From Myxococcales bacterium (GTDB lineage Bacteria > Myxococcota > Bradymonadia > REDH01): a stretch of 7,247 nt of DNA. The stretch spans positions 1 through 7,247 of the forward strand of contig JAGWVZ010000180.1 in the NCBI GenBank assembly GCA_018970625.1. The letters run 5' to 3'. The position numbers and the translations under genes are program-made. The notes beneath the pieces were generated by a model that searched no databases, had not been told where the DNA came from, and was given only the letters and a program-made list of their open reading frames with translations. Positions 1 through 5,764 of the stretch are shown piece by piece (position 1 is the first letter of the stretch; the number at the start of each line of letters is the position of its first letter).

Positions 1-305
1 TCCTGCAGCGCCGCACAGTCCGTGTCCAGCCCTTCAATGGTCGTCTCGCAACGCGTGACACAACCAGCCGATGCATCGACGTCGCAAGTGGCCAGATTGT
101 CGCAAGCCGCAACGCAGACGCCCGACCCCGCATCCGGAGCCACCGTGTCCGAGCCGACCGACGTGTCGCCTGAACCACCGCCTGCATCCGCTGGGTTTGT
201 CGTTTCGGTATTCTCCACACTCTCGCGGGCGTCGCCGCACGCAGCAAGTAGCGCGGACAGGCAGCAAAGAGTGGTCAGGGCGCGTGACGTTCGTAGCAGA
301 GCCAT
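1..305 (-). CDS. Cysteine-rich lipoprotein, C-terminus cut by window edge
   Basis: The minus-strand frame starts at ATG 305-303 and stays open for 101 codons to the left edge, so the C-terminus is missing. Residues 1-23 form a type II signal peptide: Arg at 5 and 8, a hydrophobic stretch, and the lipobox L20-A21-A22-C23. The mature protein is therefore probably lipidated at Cys23 and membrane-anchored. Residues 24-62 are a low-complexity linker rich in Gly, Ser, Asp and Thr. Six cysteines follow at 64, 68, 74, 82, 86 and 97, with two C-x3-C pairs, consistent with a small disulfide-bonded domain. I do not recognise a named family. Similar linker-plus-cysteine lipoproteins are common in Myxococcota and Bradymonadota (from memory). 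No good Shine-Dalgarno motif precedes the ATG. The gene follows the SLOG gene on the same strand after 166 bp and may have its own promoter. The lipobox, coding-like composition and regular cysteines make this frame much more credible than the two overlapping frames. Confidence 0.75.
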   Translation of the reverse strand, partial: MALLRTSRALTTLCCLSALLAACGDARESVENTETTNPADAGGGSGDTSVGSDTVAPDAGSGVCVAACDNLATCDVDASAGCVTRCETTIEGLDTDCAALQ

Positions 306-471
306 AATCGTTGACCGGGAACGCAGAGCAGAGGGCGGAGCGCGTGTGAATGACAGGAAGACAGATGCCACGCAACACCAAACGGTGCCTGCATAGCGTC
401 ACATCTTCACCACCAGCTGCCCATGACAGGGCTTTCACACCGATCAACGGACAACGTCCGTCAGGGCCGAT
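306..471. other. Intergenic spacer upstream of the lipoprotein gene
   Basis: This 166-bp non-coding stretch separates the stop of the SLOG-family gene from the lipoprotein start. It is long enough to hold a promoter, but I found no convincing -35/-10 pair. A small inverted repeat lies just after the SLOG stop: ACGGAC at 447-452 and GTCCGT at 456-461, with a 3-nt loop. No T-run follows it in the direction of transcription, so it is at most a weak terminator or processing hairpin. Confidence 0.4.
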
Positions 472-1050
472 TCACAGCAACGGCTGGTGGCGCTGCGTGT
501 GCAGAGGAATCAGTTGCATAATGAGCGTCACGGCCTCTGCGGGCGTCCCAGCCAGGCGGACCACATCATCGGCAACCGGAATGACCGACTCATCCACACG
601 AACCCGTTCATCGAGCCGAGTGCCGGCAACCCGTCGACCCCAGCCTGGCGTATCGAGCGCCACTACCGGGCGGCGAAAATGCCAGGCTGAAGCAAGCTCA
701 ACAAGGGTTCCGGCTGACCCACCGACCACGATGATGCCGTCCGAGTTGGCGACCAGCAGATTGCGAGCAAAATCGAGCCCTGTAGCGATCACAATATCCG
801 CATATTCACTGGCTCCGTCTGGATCATGCCCCGGATACAGCCCAATGGTATCGCCCTCACGATACCGGGCCGCGGCTCGCGCGCCTCGCATGGCTGCGGC
901 CATCACACCACGGCGACCCCCGGTGACGACGCGGGCTCCCGCCTCTACGAGCAGCCGTCCAACCTCTTCGGCGAGGCCAATACGCACATCGTCATCGGGC
1001 ACTTCTGCATTTCCAATAACCGACACCAGAGGCCGGCGTTTCATGTCCAC
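472..1050 (-). CDS. SLOG/LOG-like Rossmann-fold protein, TIGR00725 type
   Basis: This 192-residue protein has the nucleotide-binding Rossmann fold of the SLOG superfamily, related to LOG, MoCo-carrier proteins and DprA. Visible motifs are an N-terminal strand VSVIGNA (9-15), TGGRRGVM (43-50, the TGG-x-x-GVM loop), TIGLYPG (68-74), TGLDFARN (90-97) and VGGSAGTLVEL (109-119). The last matches the phosphate-binding GG-x-GT-x-x-E signature, with Glu118. It departs from the PGG-x-GT-x-x-E of true LOG cytokinin-activating phosphoribohydrolases, which fits the TIGR00725 subgroup, whose function is unknown. It is probably cytosolic and binds a nucleotide-like ligand; no reaction can be assigned. GTG at 1050 is preferred because GGAG lies 8 nt upstream. 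An ATG two codons later has only AGGTGG 2 nt away, which is too close. The gene begins 45 bp after the short-chain dehydrogenase stop on the same strand, so the two are probably co-transcribed. Confidence 0.85.
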   Translation of the reverse strand: MDMKRRPLVSVIGNAEVPDDDVRIGLAEEVGRLLVEAGARVVTGGRRGVMAAAMRGARAAARYREGDTIGLYPGHDPDGASEYADIVIATGLDFARNLLVANSDGIIVVGGSAGTLVELASAWHFRRPVVALDTPGWGRRVAGTRLDERVRVDESVIPVADDVVRLAGTPAEAVTLIMQLIPLHTQRHQPLL

Positions 1051-1058
1051 CTGAGAGT

Positions 1059-1062
1059 CTCC
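1059..1062 (-). promoter_or_regulatory. Ribosome binding site deciding the SLOG gene start
   Basis: GGAG on the minus strand lies 8 nt before GTG at 1050. The competing ATG at 1044 would be 14 nt from it, so the GTG start is favoured. Confidence 0.5.
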
Positions 1063-1095
1063 GTTCCTTGCCTGACGTTCATGCCACAGCAGCGT

Positions 1096-1959
1096 TCAAT
1101 CGACGAAGGGCTGTGTCCAGATTTCACTTTGCTTCCAGAGCTCAGCGGCGAGCGCCTGGTCGCGCGCTGCACGCGAGGGCTTCTTCTCGGCGCAATTGTC
1201 CCAGTAAGTCCCCGATTTGCCCGCCACCCCGGGCGCTGTCGCACAATACAGGGTGGTGTTCGCGCCCTCATCGGGCGAAATCATGAATTTCTTGGCAATC
1301 CATGCCAGCGGAGCCGGAATCGAACGCCAGACATCGGTCGCCACGACGCCGGGGTGCAACGACGTCACGGTCGTCGTTGTGTGAGCAATCCGCCGAGCGA
1401 GCTCGGACGCATGCAGTACGTTTGCCAGCTTACTCACCGCATATTCATTCAGGCCCGTCGCCGAAGCCGTCGATTTTCGCACCGCCTGAAAATCAATTCC
1501 CTGGGTATTATAGTGCGCCCGGCTCGCCACGTTCACAATGCGCGAAGCCGGTGCTGCCAGCACGCGGTCCAGCAAGAGCCGGGTGAACAGAAAGTGACCC
1601 ACGTGATTGACCCCGAAAGCCAGCTCAAAGCCGTCATCGGTGATGCCACGCTGACCGGCAAGACCCGCATTATTGACCAGAATATCAATGGGAACGCCGA
1701 GCGCGAGAATCTCCTTTGCGCTGGCGCGCACGCTCTGCAGCGAGTTCAGATTCAACCCAACAAAATCAACCTGCGCACCCGGGTTCGCCTGTCGAATGCC
1801 ATCGATGACAGGCTGCGTGCGCTCCAGCGTCCGACACGCCAGCACGACACGCGCGCCCGCACCGGCAAACTTCTCGGCGGCAATACGACCAATGCCCGTG
1901 TTGGCACCCGTCACAACGACAGTTTTTCCTTTCAGCGAAGGCAGCGAGACAGAAGACAT
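1096..1959 (-). CDS. Short-chain dehydrogenase/reductase, retinol-dehydrogenase-like
   Basis: A 287-residue classical-type SDR, a typical length for the RDH11-14/WWOX-like group. The cofactor loop T17-G-A-N-T-G-I-G24 follows the first strand. ACRT at 41-44 puts Arg43 after strand two, which usually indicates NADP(H). NNAG is at 96-99. The catalytic set is visible: Asn118 in VNHVGH, Ser146 in VNVAS, Tyr173 and Lys177 in YAVSK, followed by HPG (202-204). It should oxidise or reduce an alcohol/carbonyl pair in the cytosol; the substrate is unknown. The frame stays open for 60 more codons upstream to an ATG at 2139. That extension is Arg-rich, lacks conserved features and precedes the standard SDR N-terminus, so ATG 1959 is chosen, with GGAG 4 nt upstream. 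It is divergent from the ArsC/Spx-family gene and lies 45 bp before the SLOG gene, probably in one transcript with it. Confidence 0.92.
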   Translation of the reverse strand: MSSVSLPSLKGKTVVVTGANTGIGRIAAEKFAGAGARVVLACRTLERTQPVIDGIRQANPGAQVDFVGLNLNSLQSVRASAKEILALGVPIDILVNNAGLAGQRGITDDGFELAFGVNHVGHFLFTRLLLDRVLAAPASRIVNVASRAHYNTQGIDFQAVRKSTASATGLNEYAVSKLANVLHASELARRIAHTTTTVTSLHPGVVATDVWRSIPAPLAWIAKKFMISPDEGANTTLYCATAPGVAGKSGTYWDNCAEKKPSRAARDQALAAELWKQSEIWTQPFVD

Positions 1960-1993
1960 GGCACTCCATGGACGGATCAAGGACAGGACCCGC

Positions 1994-2022
1994 AGCATTC
2001 TCCCATCCGTCGCAACGGTCAA
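1994..2022 (-). promoter_or_regulatory. Possible sigma-70-like promoter for the short-chain dehydrogenase gene
   Basis: On the minus strand, TTGACC (2017-2022, five of six matches to the -35 consensus) is separated by 17 bp from AATGCT (1994-1999, a poor -10 with three of six matches). Transcription would start about 30 nt before ATG 1959. The spacing is ideal, but the -10 is weak and the assumed consensus may not suit this organism. Confidence 0.25.
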
Positions 2023-2194
2023 GCGACCGATGCCTCGAACCTTTGCACGTGAACTCTGGGCAGACCGCTTCATGCGGGAGCTTGAGAAAAACCGGCGGTC
2101 AGGTGTACACGCCAGAACAGCCCGTCCTACTGCAAACACTCAGGACCGTTGCACTGCCTGCCGACGCCCCGTCAGCAGCGAGATACGTCTGGCC

Positions 2195-2198
2195 AGGA
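2195..2198 (+). promoter_or_regulatory. Ribosome binding site deciding the ArsC/Spx-family start
   Basis: AGGA lies 7 nt before ATG 2206. This supports that start over an in-frame ATG at 2149, which would add 19 residues not expected before the thioredoxin-fold strand. Confidence 0.6.
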
Positions 2199-2205
2199 TA
2201 ATCAC

Positions 2206-2571
2206 ATGAAGTACTGGTTTCACCCGCGTTGCGGGACCTGCAAAAAGGCATCTGCCATTCTGAAAGAGCTTGGAATAACACCCGAAGCGTTTGATTTGAC
2301 GCTCGCTCCGATTCCAGCGTCCGCCCTGCACGACATGATGCAACGCGCCGGTGTGCCGGAACGAAAGTGGTTCAACACCTCGGGACAGAGCTATCGCGAC
2401 GGTGGATGGAGTAATCGCCTGACCACGATGACCCGCGACGAGGTGATTGCCGCGCTGGCAGCCGATGGCATGCTGGTGAAACGCCCCGTGCTGGATACGG
2501 GAAACATGGTACTTGTGGGCCTGAATGAAGAGGAGTGGCGCGCCGCGCTGGCCGGGCATCCTCATAAATGA
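2206..2571 (+). CDS. ArsC/Spx/YffB-family thioredoxin-fold protein
   Basis: This 121-residue protein matches the usual length of the arsenate reductase (ArsC)/Spx/YffB family (PF03960). It begins with strand MKYWFHP and a redox-type motif C9-G-T-C12 followed by KK and helix ASAILKELG, the standard family N-terminus. FNTSG lies at 56-60 and is followed by SYRD, a hallmark of this group. K92-R93-P94 corresponds to the conserved basic/RP segment near the ArsC active site. Members include glutaredoxin-linked arsenate reductases, the RNA-polymerase-binding regulator Spx, and YffB-like proteins of unclear role. The CxxC is compatible with thiol chemistry, but nothing here (no arsB, arsR or other arsenic gene) supports arsenate detoxification, so the function stays open. 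It is the only plus-strand gene in the window and converges on the CoA-transferase operon. The start at 2206 is supported by AGGA 7 nt upstream. Confidence 0.88.
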   Translation: MKYWFHPRCGTCKKASAILKELGITPEAFDLTLAPIPASALHDMMQRAGVPERKWFNTSGQSYRDGGWSNRLTTMTRDEVIAALAADGMLVKRPVLDTGNMVLVGLNEEEWRAALAGHPHK

Positions 2572-2695
2572 CTCGCCTCACATTCGGCGGGCCAACGCGC
2601 AAGGCAGGGCGGTAGCCCATCGAGCCTGCGCCCTGAACGGCCTGATCAATCAGGACAACGCATTGCAGGGCGGTGCTACGGGACACCCACCTCGA
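2572..2695. repeat. Convergent spacer with repeated GC-rich hairpin arms
   Basis: This 124-bp gap lies between two converging genes. The 10-mer GCAGGGCGGT occurs twice, at 2604-2613 and 2665-2674. Between the copies, CGCCCTG at 2629-2635 is the reverse complement of CAGGGCG inside both, so it could pair with either one. A near-palindrome, CCTGATCAATCAGG, sits at 2641-2654. Together these could end transcription from both sides, but no T-run follows any stem, so an ordinary intrinsic terminator is not supported. Confidence 0.35.
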
Positions 2696-3475
2696 CTATT
2701 TCAGGTACAGGCGCTGCGGATCGAGCTTCTCTCGCAGCAGCGTAAGCACTTCGGCCGACGGCGAGACGGCGGTGCGGACGTTGTCGGCCACGCGAAGCGG
2801 CCAGCCGCAGACAGCCTGCACCTGCTCGGGTGTCACGCCCTCGTACACCTCAGTGAGCATCGCTTCGCCCGTCTCATCGAACTCCAGCACACCATAATCG
2901 GTGATGATGCGCGACGGACCCGCACCGGGAAGCTGCATGTCCTTTCGCGTTCGCCCATCGGGGTGGCGATGTCCAGGCGATGTGATGTAGTCGCATTTTT
3001 CGACAAACGACCGCTTGCCCATGCGCATGATAATCAGCAGTCGCTTCGCGTGGGTGGCGATTTCACAGGCACCACCACTGCCGGGAAGCCGCACTTTCGG
3101 GTCTTCCCAAGAACCCACCACCGTGGTGTTGATGTTTCCCCACCGGTCAATCTGTGCACCGCCCAGAAATCCGACTTCAATGCGACCGCCCTGCAAAAAA
3201 CACTGAAAAATATCAGCCTGTGAGACGACGCTCAGGGAGTCCGTCACCAATGACGGGTCACCAATCGATACAGGCAAACGGTCAGGGATCGCTCCGACCG
3301 CACCCGATTCATAAATCATATACAGGCCGGGAGCATGAGTGGCCCGCGCCAGATTGCACGCCAGATTCGGCAATCCAATGCCGACGAACACCACGTCACC
3401 GTTATGCAGCTCCGCCGCAGCCCGATAGGCCATGCGCTCCGAAGCGGTTGGATTTGCTGCCGTTTCAATAGCCAT
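2696..3475 (-). CDS. Family I CoA-transferase, beta subunit (glutaconate CoA-transferase B-like)
   Basis: A 259-residue beta subunit of a two-subunit family I CoA-transferase, which moves CoA from an acyl-CoA donor to a carboxylic acid through an enzyme glutamyl-CoA thioester. Visible motifs are VGIGLPNLA (31-39), YESGAVGA (55-62), GGRIEVGFLGGAQID (96-110), GNINTT (113-118) and PGSGGACE (131-138). Glu56 sits where the catalytic glutamate lies in glutaconate CoA-transferase beta. Its presence argues for true transferase activity, unlike the related AibB decarboxylase subunit, where that glutamate is replaced (from memory). The acid substrate is unknown; names such as 3-oxoadipate or acetoacetate CoA-transferase would be guesses. 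ATG 3475 is chosen because GAGGGGG lies 6 nt upstream. A GTG at 3490 overlaps that ribosome site and is less likely. The start overlaps the alpha-subunit end by 11 bp. It is the last gene of the four-gene operon, ending in TAG at 2696-2698. Confidence 0.92.
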   Translation of the reverse strand: MAIETAANPTASERMAYRAAAELHNGDVVFVGIGLPNLACNLARATHAPGLYMIYESGAVGAIPDRLPVSIGDPSLVTDSLSVVSQADIFQCFLQGGRIEVGFLGGAQIDRWGNINTTVVGSWEDPKVRLPGSGGACEIATHAKRLLIIMRMGKRSFVEKCDYITSPGHRHPDGRTRKDMQLPGAGPSRIITDYGVLEFDETGEAMLTEVYEGVTPEQVQAVCGWPLRVADNVRTAVSPSAEVLTLLREKLDPQRLYLK

Positions 3476-4403
3476 AATCCACCCCCTCACACATACGCGA
3501 CTTGGCGCGGAGCCGATCCAGAAGCCCTGAACCCATTTTCTGGAGATATTCAGAGCGGTCTTTCACACCATACACAAACTCGTTCAGATAGTCTGCGTAG
3601 GTCTCGGGAGTGCGCGAAATGGCGTCCCATTTCACATAAAAGTCGTTATCCCGGTCGTAATAGCCCTGCACATAACTGGGATGACAACCCCAGGGTTCAT
3701 GAACGACATGCGAGACAATAATGCCCGGCACAATCGTACGATTCGGGTCACGACGAATGACCTCGGTCGGCACAATTTCCTCGGCAACAACGATCACCTT
3801 CTTCGATGCGAACGCGATCTCCTTTTGCGAGCCCATGAGGCCCCACACCTGCGCGTTGCCTTCTACGTCGGCGCGCTGACAGTGAATAATGGCCACGTCG
3901 GGGTGCAGCGCCGGTACGGTGGCCAACTCGCGCCCTGTATAGGGACAGGTGACACTTCGAATCTGGTCGTTGTAACGCGGAATATCCACGCCCCGATAAT
4001 TATCGAGGGGCCAGAATGGCAGACCGTTGGCGGCGGCCATAAATCGGCAAACAAGGCCAAAGTGGCTATATTCCTCGAGCGCAATTCGTTGTTCCGAGCC
4101 TTGCTCGGAACGACGACGCAGCGCATGCAATGAACCCACACCGGGGTTTCCGGCCCACGAGAACACGAGCGTGCTCACACAGTCGGCCTCAATCAGCTGG
4201 TCATACACGAGGTCGGGCGTCAGACGCACAGCCGTCAGGTTACGACGACGCTGCCGAATGATCTCGTGCGCCGCCGCGAAACAGATCAGGTGCGTAAATC
4301 CGTCGATGGCGATCGTGTCGCCATCGCGAACCGCGTCTGCGATGGCTTCCTGCATGGAACGCAACTTGCTGACGCCAGCAGCCGGAGCAGACACGTGGAT
4401 CAT
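3465..4403 (-). CDS. Family I CoA-transferase, alpha subunit (glutaconate CoA-transferase A-like)
   Basis: This 312-residue partner of the downstream beta subunit is a typical length for the alpha subunit. Visible family features are the helix MQEAIADAVRDGDTIAIDGF (17-36), in which DGFTH replaces the GGFG-type loop of ketoacid transferases, then FAAAHEIIRQ (42-51), RLTPDLVYDQL (60-70) and SWAGNPGVGS (82-91). PALHPDVAIIHCQRAD (164-179) and GNAQVWG (182-188) follow, then KKVIVVAEEIV (201-211), a segment conserved across CoA-transferase alpha subunits. The two subunits should assemble as a heteromer in the cytosol. ATG 4403 forms an ATGA overlap with the aminotransferase stop and has GGAGG 4 nt upstream; an ATG 11 codons earlier is less likely. 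Residues 99-105 carry the duplicate SEQGSEQ, encoded by a strong DNA inverted repeat. The substrate cannot be inferred from this subunit alone, but its neighbours point to a dicarboxylic acid. Confidence 0.92.
   Translation of the reverse strand: MIHVSAPAAGVSKLRSMQEAIADAVRDGDTIAIDGFTHLICFAAAHEIIRQRRRNLTAVRLTPDLVYDQLIEADCVSTLVFSWAGNPGVGSLHALRRRSEQGSEQRIALEEYSHFGLVCRFMAAANGLPFWPLDNYRGVDIPRYNDQIRSVTCPYTGRELATVPALHPDVAIIHCQRADVEGNAQVWGLMGSQKEIAFASKKVIVVAEEIVPTEVIRRDPNRTIVPGIIVSHVVHEPWGCHPSYVQGYYDRDNDFYVKWDAISRTPETYADYLNEFVYGVKDRSEYLQKMGSGLLDRLRAKSRMCEGVDYGY
3482..3488 (-). promoter_or_regulatory. Ribosome binding site for the CoA-transferase beta subunit
   Basis: GAGGGGG on the minus strand lies 6 nt before ATG 3475, inside the last codons of the alpha subunit. 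It rules in favour of this ATG over the in-frame GTG at 3490 and suggests coupled translation of the two subunits. Confidence 0.65.
4087..4115 (-). repeat. Strong inverted repeat inside the CoA-transferase alpha gene
   Basis: GTTCCGAGC (4091-4099) and GCTCGGAAC (4103-4111) are exact reverse complements separated by 3 nt. Beyond one mismatch (4090/4112), three further pairs extend the stem to 4087 and 4115, so 12 of 13 positions pair. It lies wholly inside the coding sequence and encodes the local repeat SEQ-G-SEQ. No T-run follows it, so it is not a typical terminator. It is the strongest hairpin I found in the window. Confidence 0.7.
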
Positions 4404-5755
4404 GTCGCCTCCGCAGCGGCCAGCTCGGTAAGGCATTCGTCGAGCAGGCGAATGGTGATGTCGATCTCATGCTCGGTGACCACGAGGGGTGGCGCAAATC
4501 GAATGGTCGATTTGCCGCAGCTGAGCAGTAGCAGGCCCTTTCGGAACGCCAGCTGCTCCAGGTCACCGACCAGCTTCTGCGCCGGCGCGTGTGTCGTGGG
4601 GTCAAGAAACTCAGCGCCGATCATGAGACCTTCGCCGCGCACGTCCCAGAGCACCGGATGCTTCTTCTGCAGCTCCACCAGCTGGGCCTGCAGGTAAGCA
4701 CCCACACGCTTTACCTGCGGCATCAGCTCCTCGACCACGTCGAGCGTCGCCAGGGCGGCGGCACAACAGACCGGGTTGCCGCCATACGTGCTGCCGTGAG
4801 TGCCTCGGCCCCAGGTCATTACCGACGTACGCGCAATAATGGCACCGATCGGCATGCCCGAGGCAATACCCTTGGCCGAGCAGATGACGTCAGGCATGAC
4901 GCCCATGGTCTCGGCGGCGAAGATGTCGCCGGTGCGTCCAATGCCGGACTGCACTTCGTCAAACACGAGCACAATGCCGTACTTGTCGCAGAGGTCACGC
5001 AGGTCCTGCAGGAACTTGCGCGGCGGTACCACGTAGCCACCCTCGCCGAGAATCGGCTCCACAAAGATGGCGGCGACTTCGCGCGGGTCGACGTGGCTCA
5101 GGAACCAGTCGTTCGCAAGCACCGACGCGCAAGCGCACTGTGTGGCGCAGAACGACGCCTGCTTGCCATGTGGGCACTTCTTCGGATGGGGATACGGGAT
5201 GTGCATGACACCCGGCATCAGCGGCCCAAAGAATGCGCGTTGCGTGACCTTCGACGAATTCAACGAAATGGCGCCCATGGTGCGACCATGGAAGGCACCT
5301 TTGAACGCAATAATCGTCTGTCGGCGGGTGTGCATGCGCGCGAGCTTGATGGCGCCCTCGACCGCTTCGGTACCGGAATTGCTCAGGAAAACCTTCTTTG
5401 GACCCATCTCTGGCAAATAATTGGCCAGACGAGCGCAGAGATCCGAGAAAGACTGATAATAAAAGTCAGTTCCGCAGATATGCAGGAATTTCGCTGCCGC
5501 TTCCTGAATCGCCTTCACGACATGCGGATGCGCATGGCCGGTGGACGTCACCGCGATACCGGCCATCATGTCCAGGTAGCGGTTGCCATCCACATCGTAC
5601 ACCCAGGGGCCCTCGCCGTGGTCGATGACCAGCGGGTACTCCTTGATGTACGAAGGCGACGTGTATTTGTGGTCCAGATCAATAATGGCCTGCGCACGGG
5701 GGCCGGGCGGAGCGACCACGATCTGGGGAAAGAGCTTCTGGTTGGGGCTATTCAT
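4400..5755 (-). CDS. Class III PLP-dependent omega-aminotransferase (acetylornithine/GABA aminotransferase family)
   Basis: This 451-residue fold-type I aminotransferase is of normal family length. It moves the terminal amino group of an omega-amino acid to a 2-oxo acid, giving a semialdehyde. Visible motifs are DVDGNRYLDMMAGIAV (54-69), the phosphate-binding NSGTEA (126-131), FHGRT (155-159), DEVQSGIGRTG (266-276) with Asp266 for the PLP ring nitrogen, SAKGIASGMPIGA (293-305) with Lys295 as the Schiff-base lysine, and GSTYGGNP (321-328). A cysteine-bearing insert at 194-209 (Cys194, 203, 207, 209) resembles a segment in one bacterial/archaeal branch of this family. The donor could be 4-aminobutyrate, 5-aminovalerate, ornithine, lysine or another; sequence alone does not decide. 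ATG 5755 is preferred over a TTG at 5761. It starts 9 bp after the aldehyde dehydrogenase stop with only a weak ribosome site, and its TGA overlaps the next gene's ATG, both signs of coupled expression. Confidence 0.93.
   Translation of the reverse strand: MNSPNQKLFPQIVVAPPGPRAQAIIDLDHKYTSPSYIKEYPLVIDHGEGPWVYDVDGNRYLDMMAGIAVTSTGHAHPHVVKAIQEAAAKFLHICGTDFYYQSFSDLCARLANYLPEMGPKKVFLSNSGTEAVEGAIKLARMHTRRQTIIAFKGAFHGRTMGAISLNSSKVTQRAFFGPLMPGVMHIPYPHPKKCPHGKQASFCATQCACASVLANDWFLSHVDPREVAAIFVEPILGEGGYVVPPRKFLQDLRDLCDKYGIVLVFDEVQSGIGRTGDIFAAETMGVMPDVICSAKGIASGMPIGAIIARTSVMTWGRGTHGSTYGGNPVCCAAALATLDVVEELMPQVKRVGAYLQAQLVELQKKHPVLWDVRGEGLMIGAEFLDPTTHAPAQKLVGDLEQLAFRKGLLLLSCGKSTIRFAPPLVVTEHEIDITIRLLDECLTELAAAEAT
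4408..4412 (-). promoter_or_regulatory. Ribosome binding site for the CoA-transferase alpha subunit
   Basis: GGAGG on the minus strand lies 4 nt before ATG 4403, within the end of the aminotransferase gene. It supports the ATGA-overlap start over the in-frame ATG at 4436. Confidence 0.6.
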
Positions 5756-5764
5756 GGTCAAAAC

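Larger units (their letters stand above)
1960..2205. other. Divergent intergenic spacer between the SDR and ArsC/Spx-family genes
   Basis: This 246-bp stretch must hold the start signals of two divergent genes. Besides the weak promoter candidate, it contains an 8-bp palindrome GTGTACAC at 2103-2110, a possible operator half, and a small hairpin at 2016-2029 (CGGTC, 4-nt loop, GACCG). No conserved small gene or RNA is evident. Confidence 0.4.

Noticed and set aside
22..447. Plus-strand (22-396) and minus-strand (34-447) open frames at the left edge
   Set aside because: Their products look like compositional noise. The third frame (305 to the edge) has a lipobox signal peptide and ordered cysteines, and explains the region better.
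447..461. Hairpin after the SLOG gene as an intrinsic terminator
   Set aside because: The stem is only 6 bp with a 3-nt loop and no T-run follows on the minus strand.
350..1054. A 234-codon plus-strand open frame opposite the SLOG gene
   Set aside because: The product is a Ser/Arg/Thr/Pro-rich shadow with no domain, while the minus strand carries all the SLOG motifs.
826..2052. A 408-codon plus-strand open frame opposite the SDR and SLOG genes
   Set aside because: It is antisense to two genes with clear motifs, its product is rich in Arg, His and Asn with no recognisable domain, and it spans the gap between the two genes. Long antisense frames are expected in GC-rich DNA.
1960..2139. A 60-codon N-terminal extension of the short-chain dehydrogenase to an ATG at 2139
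   Set aside because: The extension is Arg-rich and not protein-family-like. ATG 1959 directly precedes the standard SDR N-terminus and has GGAG upstream.
5275..5291. Two CCATGG palindromes forming an inverted repeat
   Set aside because: They fall in the codons of the conserved FHGRTMGAI segment of the aminotransferase and are explained by coding constraint.
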